DNA of 5,632 nt from Actinomycetota bacterium. Its GTDB lineage: Bacteria; Actinomycetota; Thermoleophilia; Gaiellales; F1-60-MAGs149. Shown here one piece after another: positions 4,223 through 5,632 of this stretch. The DNA lies in the NCBI GenBank assembly GCA_947481755.1, contig CANKHS010000095.1, positions 1 to 5,632 of the forward strand, written 5' to 3'. Made by a program: the position numbers and the translations under genes. The notes beneath the pieces are model-generated. The model searched no databases. It was not told the origin of the DNA and worked only from the letters and a program-made list of their open reading frames with translations. Every line of letters starts with the position of its first letter. Within the stretch, counting starts at the first letter, position 1.

Positions 4223-5632
4223 ATGGAGATCGAGCGGCGATATACAACTGAGGGGAGCGACCCGTACGCGGGTATCTCCTTCGTCGAGCGAACGTCTCGT
4301 ATCGTCAACCCGGACGGGTCCGTCGCCTTCGAGGCCACGATCATGGCACCCGAGGCCTGGAGCCAGGTTGCGGTCGATATCCTCGCGCAGAAGTACTGCC
4401 GCAAGGCCGGCGTCGCCGCGCAGTTGAAGCCGATCAACGAGGCCGGCGTGCCCGAGTGGTTGCAGCGCCATGAGCCCGACGAGGACGCAATCGCCGCACT
4501 GCCAGAAGATCAGCGCTTCGTCGGCGAGAACGACGCCCGTCAGGTCTTCGGCCGCCTTGCTGGCTGCTGGGCCTACTGGGGCTACACGCACGATTACTTC
4601 GACGAGGCTGGCGCGCTCGCGTTCCGCGACGAGCTGCAGGCAATGCTCGCCCTTCAGGTTGCCGCACCGAACTCGCCGCAGTGGTTCAACACCGGTCTGC
4701 ATTGGGCCTACGGCATTGCTGGACCAGCCCAGGGCCATTGGTACTGCGAACCTCGCTCCGGAGAATTGAAGCGCTCGACGAGCGCGTACGAGCGCCCGGC
4801 GCCGCACGCCTGCTTCATCCAGTCCGTCGACGACGACCTCGTCAACGAGGGTGGCATCATGGACCTCTGGGTCCGCGAGGCACGCGTCTTCAAGTACGGC
4901 TCGGGCACGGGCTCGAACTTCTCGAAGCTGCGTGGCTCGGAGGAGCGCCTCTCCGGTGGCGGTCGCTCGTCGGGTCTGATGAGCTTCCTCAAGATTGGCG
5001 ACCGCGCCGCTGGTGCGATCAAGTCCGGTGGCACGACGCGCCGCGCTGCCAAGATGGTCACGCTCGATCTCGACCATCCGGACATCGAGCAGTACGTCCG
5101 CTGGAAGGTTGTCGAAGAGACCAAGGTCGCCGCACTCGTGGCCGGCTCCAAGATGCTCAACCGTCACCTCAACGCCGTGCTCGCCGCGACGCAAGAGGGC
5201 GAAGGCGATGCGCGATACGTCGCGCGCGACAACCCGGAGCTCGCCAAGGCCGTTCGTGGCGCCCGCGCCGCCGGCGTTCCCGACGCCTCGATCCAGCGCA
5301 CGCTCGATCTTGCGAAGCAAGGCGTCAAGGAACTCCAGATCGACGAGTACGACACCGACTGGCAGGGCGAGGCCTATCTGACCGTCTCCGGCCAGAACTC
5401 GAACAACTCCGTCCGCATCACCAATGCCTTCATGGAGGCCGTCGAGGCCGACCGCGATTGGCCGCTCTACGACCGCACCGAGCTCTCTCGCGCCAGCAAG
5501 CAGGAGCGCGACCCTGAGCCCAGCAAGGTGCTGCGAGCCCGCGACCTGTGGGATCAGATCTGCGAGGCAGCTTGGCTGTGCGCCGATCCGGGGGTTCAGT
5601 TCCACGACGCGACCAACGAGTGGCACACGTGC
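4223..5632 (+). CDS. nrdJ: Adenosylcobalamin-dependent (class II) ribonucleotide reductase, N-terminal half
   Basis: The frame is open from ATG 4223 to the window edge (470 codons, no stop). It matches the long class II reductase of Actinobacteria and Alphaproteobacteria along its length. Seen in order: N-terminal IERRYTTEGSDPYAGISF (3-20), WSQVAVDILAQKYCRKAGV (46-64), APNSPQWFNTGL (148-159), HACFIQSVDDDL (195-206) with Cys197 as the first cysteine of the redox pair, FKYGSGTGSNFSKLRG (223-238), LSGGGRSSGLMSFLK (243-257), KSGGTTRRAAKMV (267-279), VSGQNSNNSVRITNAFMEAV (388-407) and NEWHTC (465-470). The enzyme reduces ribonucleotides to deoxyribonucleotides using a thiyl radical generated from adenosylcobalamin; it acts in the cytosol and needs no oxygen. 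The thiyl-radical Cys segment (NxCxE), second redox Cys and C-terminal thiol tail lie beyond the edge. There is no N-terminal ATP-cone and no intein in the visible half. The gene is divergent from the antiporter. Confidence 0.95.
   Translation, partial: MEIERRYTTEGSDPYAGISFVERTSRIVNPDGSVAFEATIMAPEAWSQVAVDILAQKYCRKAGVAAQLKPINEAGVPEWLQRHEPDEDAIAALPEDQRFVGENDARQVFGRLAGCWAYWGYTHDYFDEAGALAFRDELQAMLALQVAAPNSPQWFNTGLHWAYGIAGPAQGHWYCEPRSGELKRSTSAYERPAPHACFIQSVDDDLVNEGGIMDLWVREARVFKYGSGTGSNFSKLRGSEERLSGGGRSSGLMSFLKIGDRAAGAIKSGGTTRRAAKMVTLDLDHPDIEQYVRWKVVEETKVAALVAGSKMLNRHLNAVLAATQEGEGDARYVARDNPELAKAVRGARAAGVPDASIQRTLDLAKQGVKELQIDEYDTDWQGEAYLTVSGQNSNNSVRITNAFMEAVEADRDWPLYDRTELSRASKQERDPEPSKVLRARDLWDQICEAAWLCADPGVQFHDATNEWHTC

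Noticed and set aside
4681..5517. Plus-strand open frame of 278 codons inside nrdJ
   Set aside because: It is Arg-rich, low-complexity out-of-frame translation of nrdJ codons, with no domain and no ribosome site.
4223..5626. Very long minus-strand open frame running through nrdJ and continuous with the antiporter gene
   Set aside because: Upstream of about 4192 it is the antisense of nrdJ, with no recognisable domain. In GC-rich DNA with G/C third positions, antisense frames often stay open. The antiporter's hydrophobic sequence begins only near 4070.

Overview
The window is 5.6 kb of GC-rich, gene-dense bacterial chromosome with five protein genes and one partial at the left edge. GC-rich codon use, an actinobacterial/alphaproteobacterial-type class II ribonucleotide reductase, a secreted-type NlpC/P60 hydrolase and two genes whose start codons sit 6-7 nt after a TANNNT box (a leaderless arrangement common in Actinobacteria and Deinococcus) suggest an actinobacterial-grade organism. 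This placement is inference, and no species is claimed.

Layout: (1) at the left edge, the C-terminal catalytic domain of an NlpC/P60 cell-wall hydrolase (+), truncated by the window; (2) a 102-nt element made of two perfect 39-bp inverted arms, each arm itself a REP-like imperfect palindrome, filling the gap between two convergent stop codons; (3) a small SEC-C zinc-motif protein (-); (4) a 52-nt divergent promoter region; (5) a two-gene operon (+): a choline-kinase/APH-fold kinase overlapping by 11 nt a D-2-hydroxyacid dehydrogenase; (6) a CPA1-type cation:proton antiporter (-) whose stop codon overlaps the dehydrogenase stop codon; (7) a 147-nt divergent intergenic region; (8) the first 470 codons of nrdJ (+), the adenosylcobalamin-dependent ribonucleotide reductase, running off the right edge just before its active-site NxCxE segment.

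Functionally these are mostly independent housekeeping units: wall remodelling, ion/pH homeostasis and dNTP synthesis. The kinase-dehydrogenase pair is the only clear operon and probably handles one small-molecule pathway whose substrate cannot be read from sequence. The most unusual non-coding feature is the nested inverted repeat at 340-441. I see no CRISPR array, tRNA, rRNA, transposase or phage gene, and no convincing new multi-gene system.
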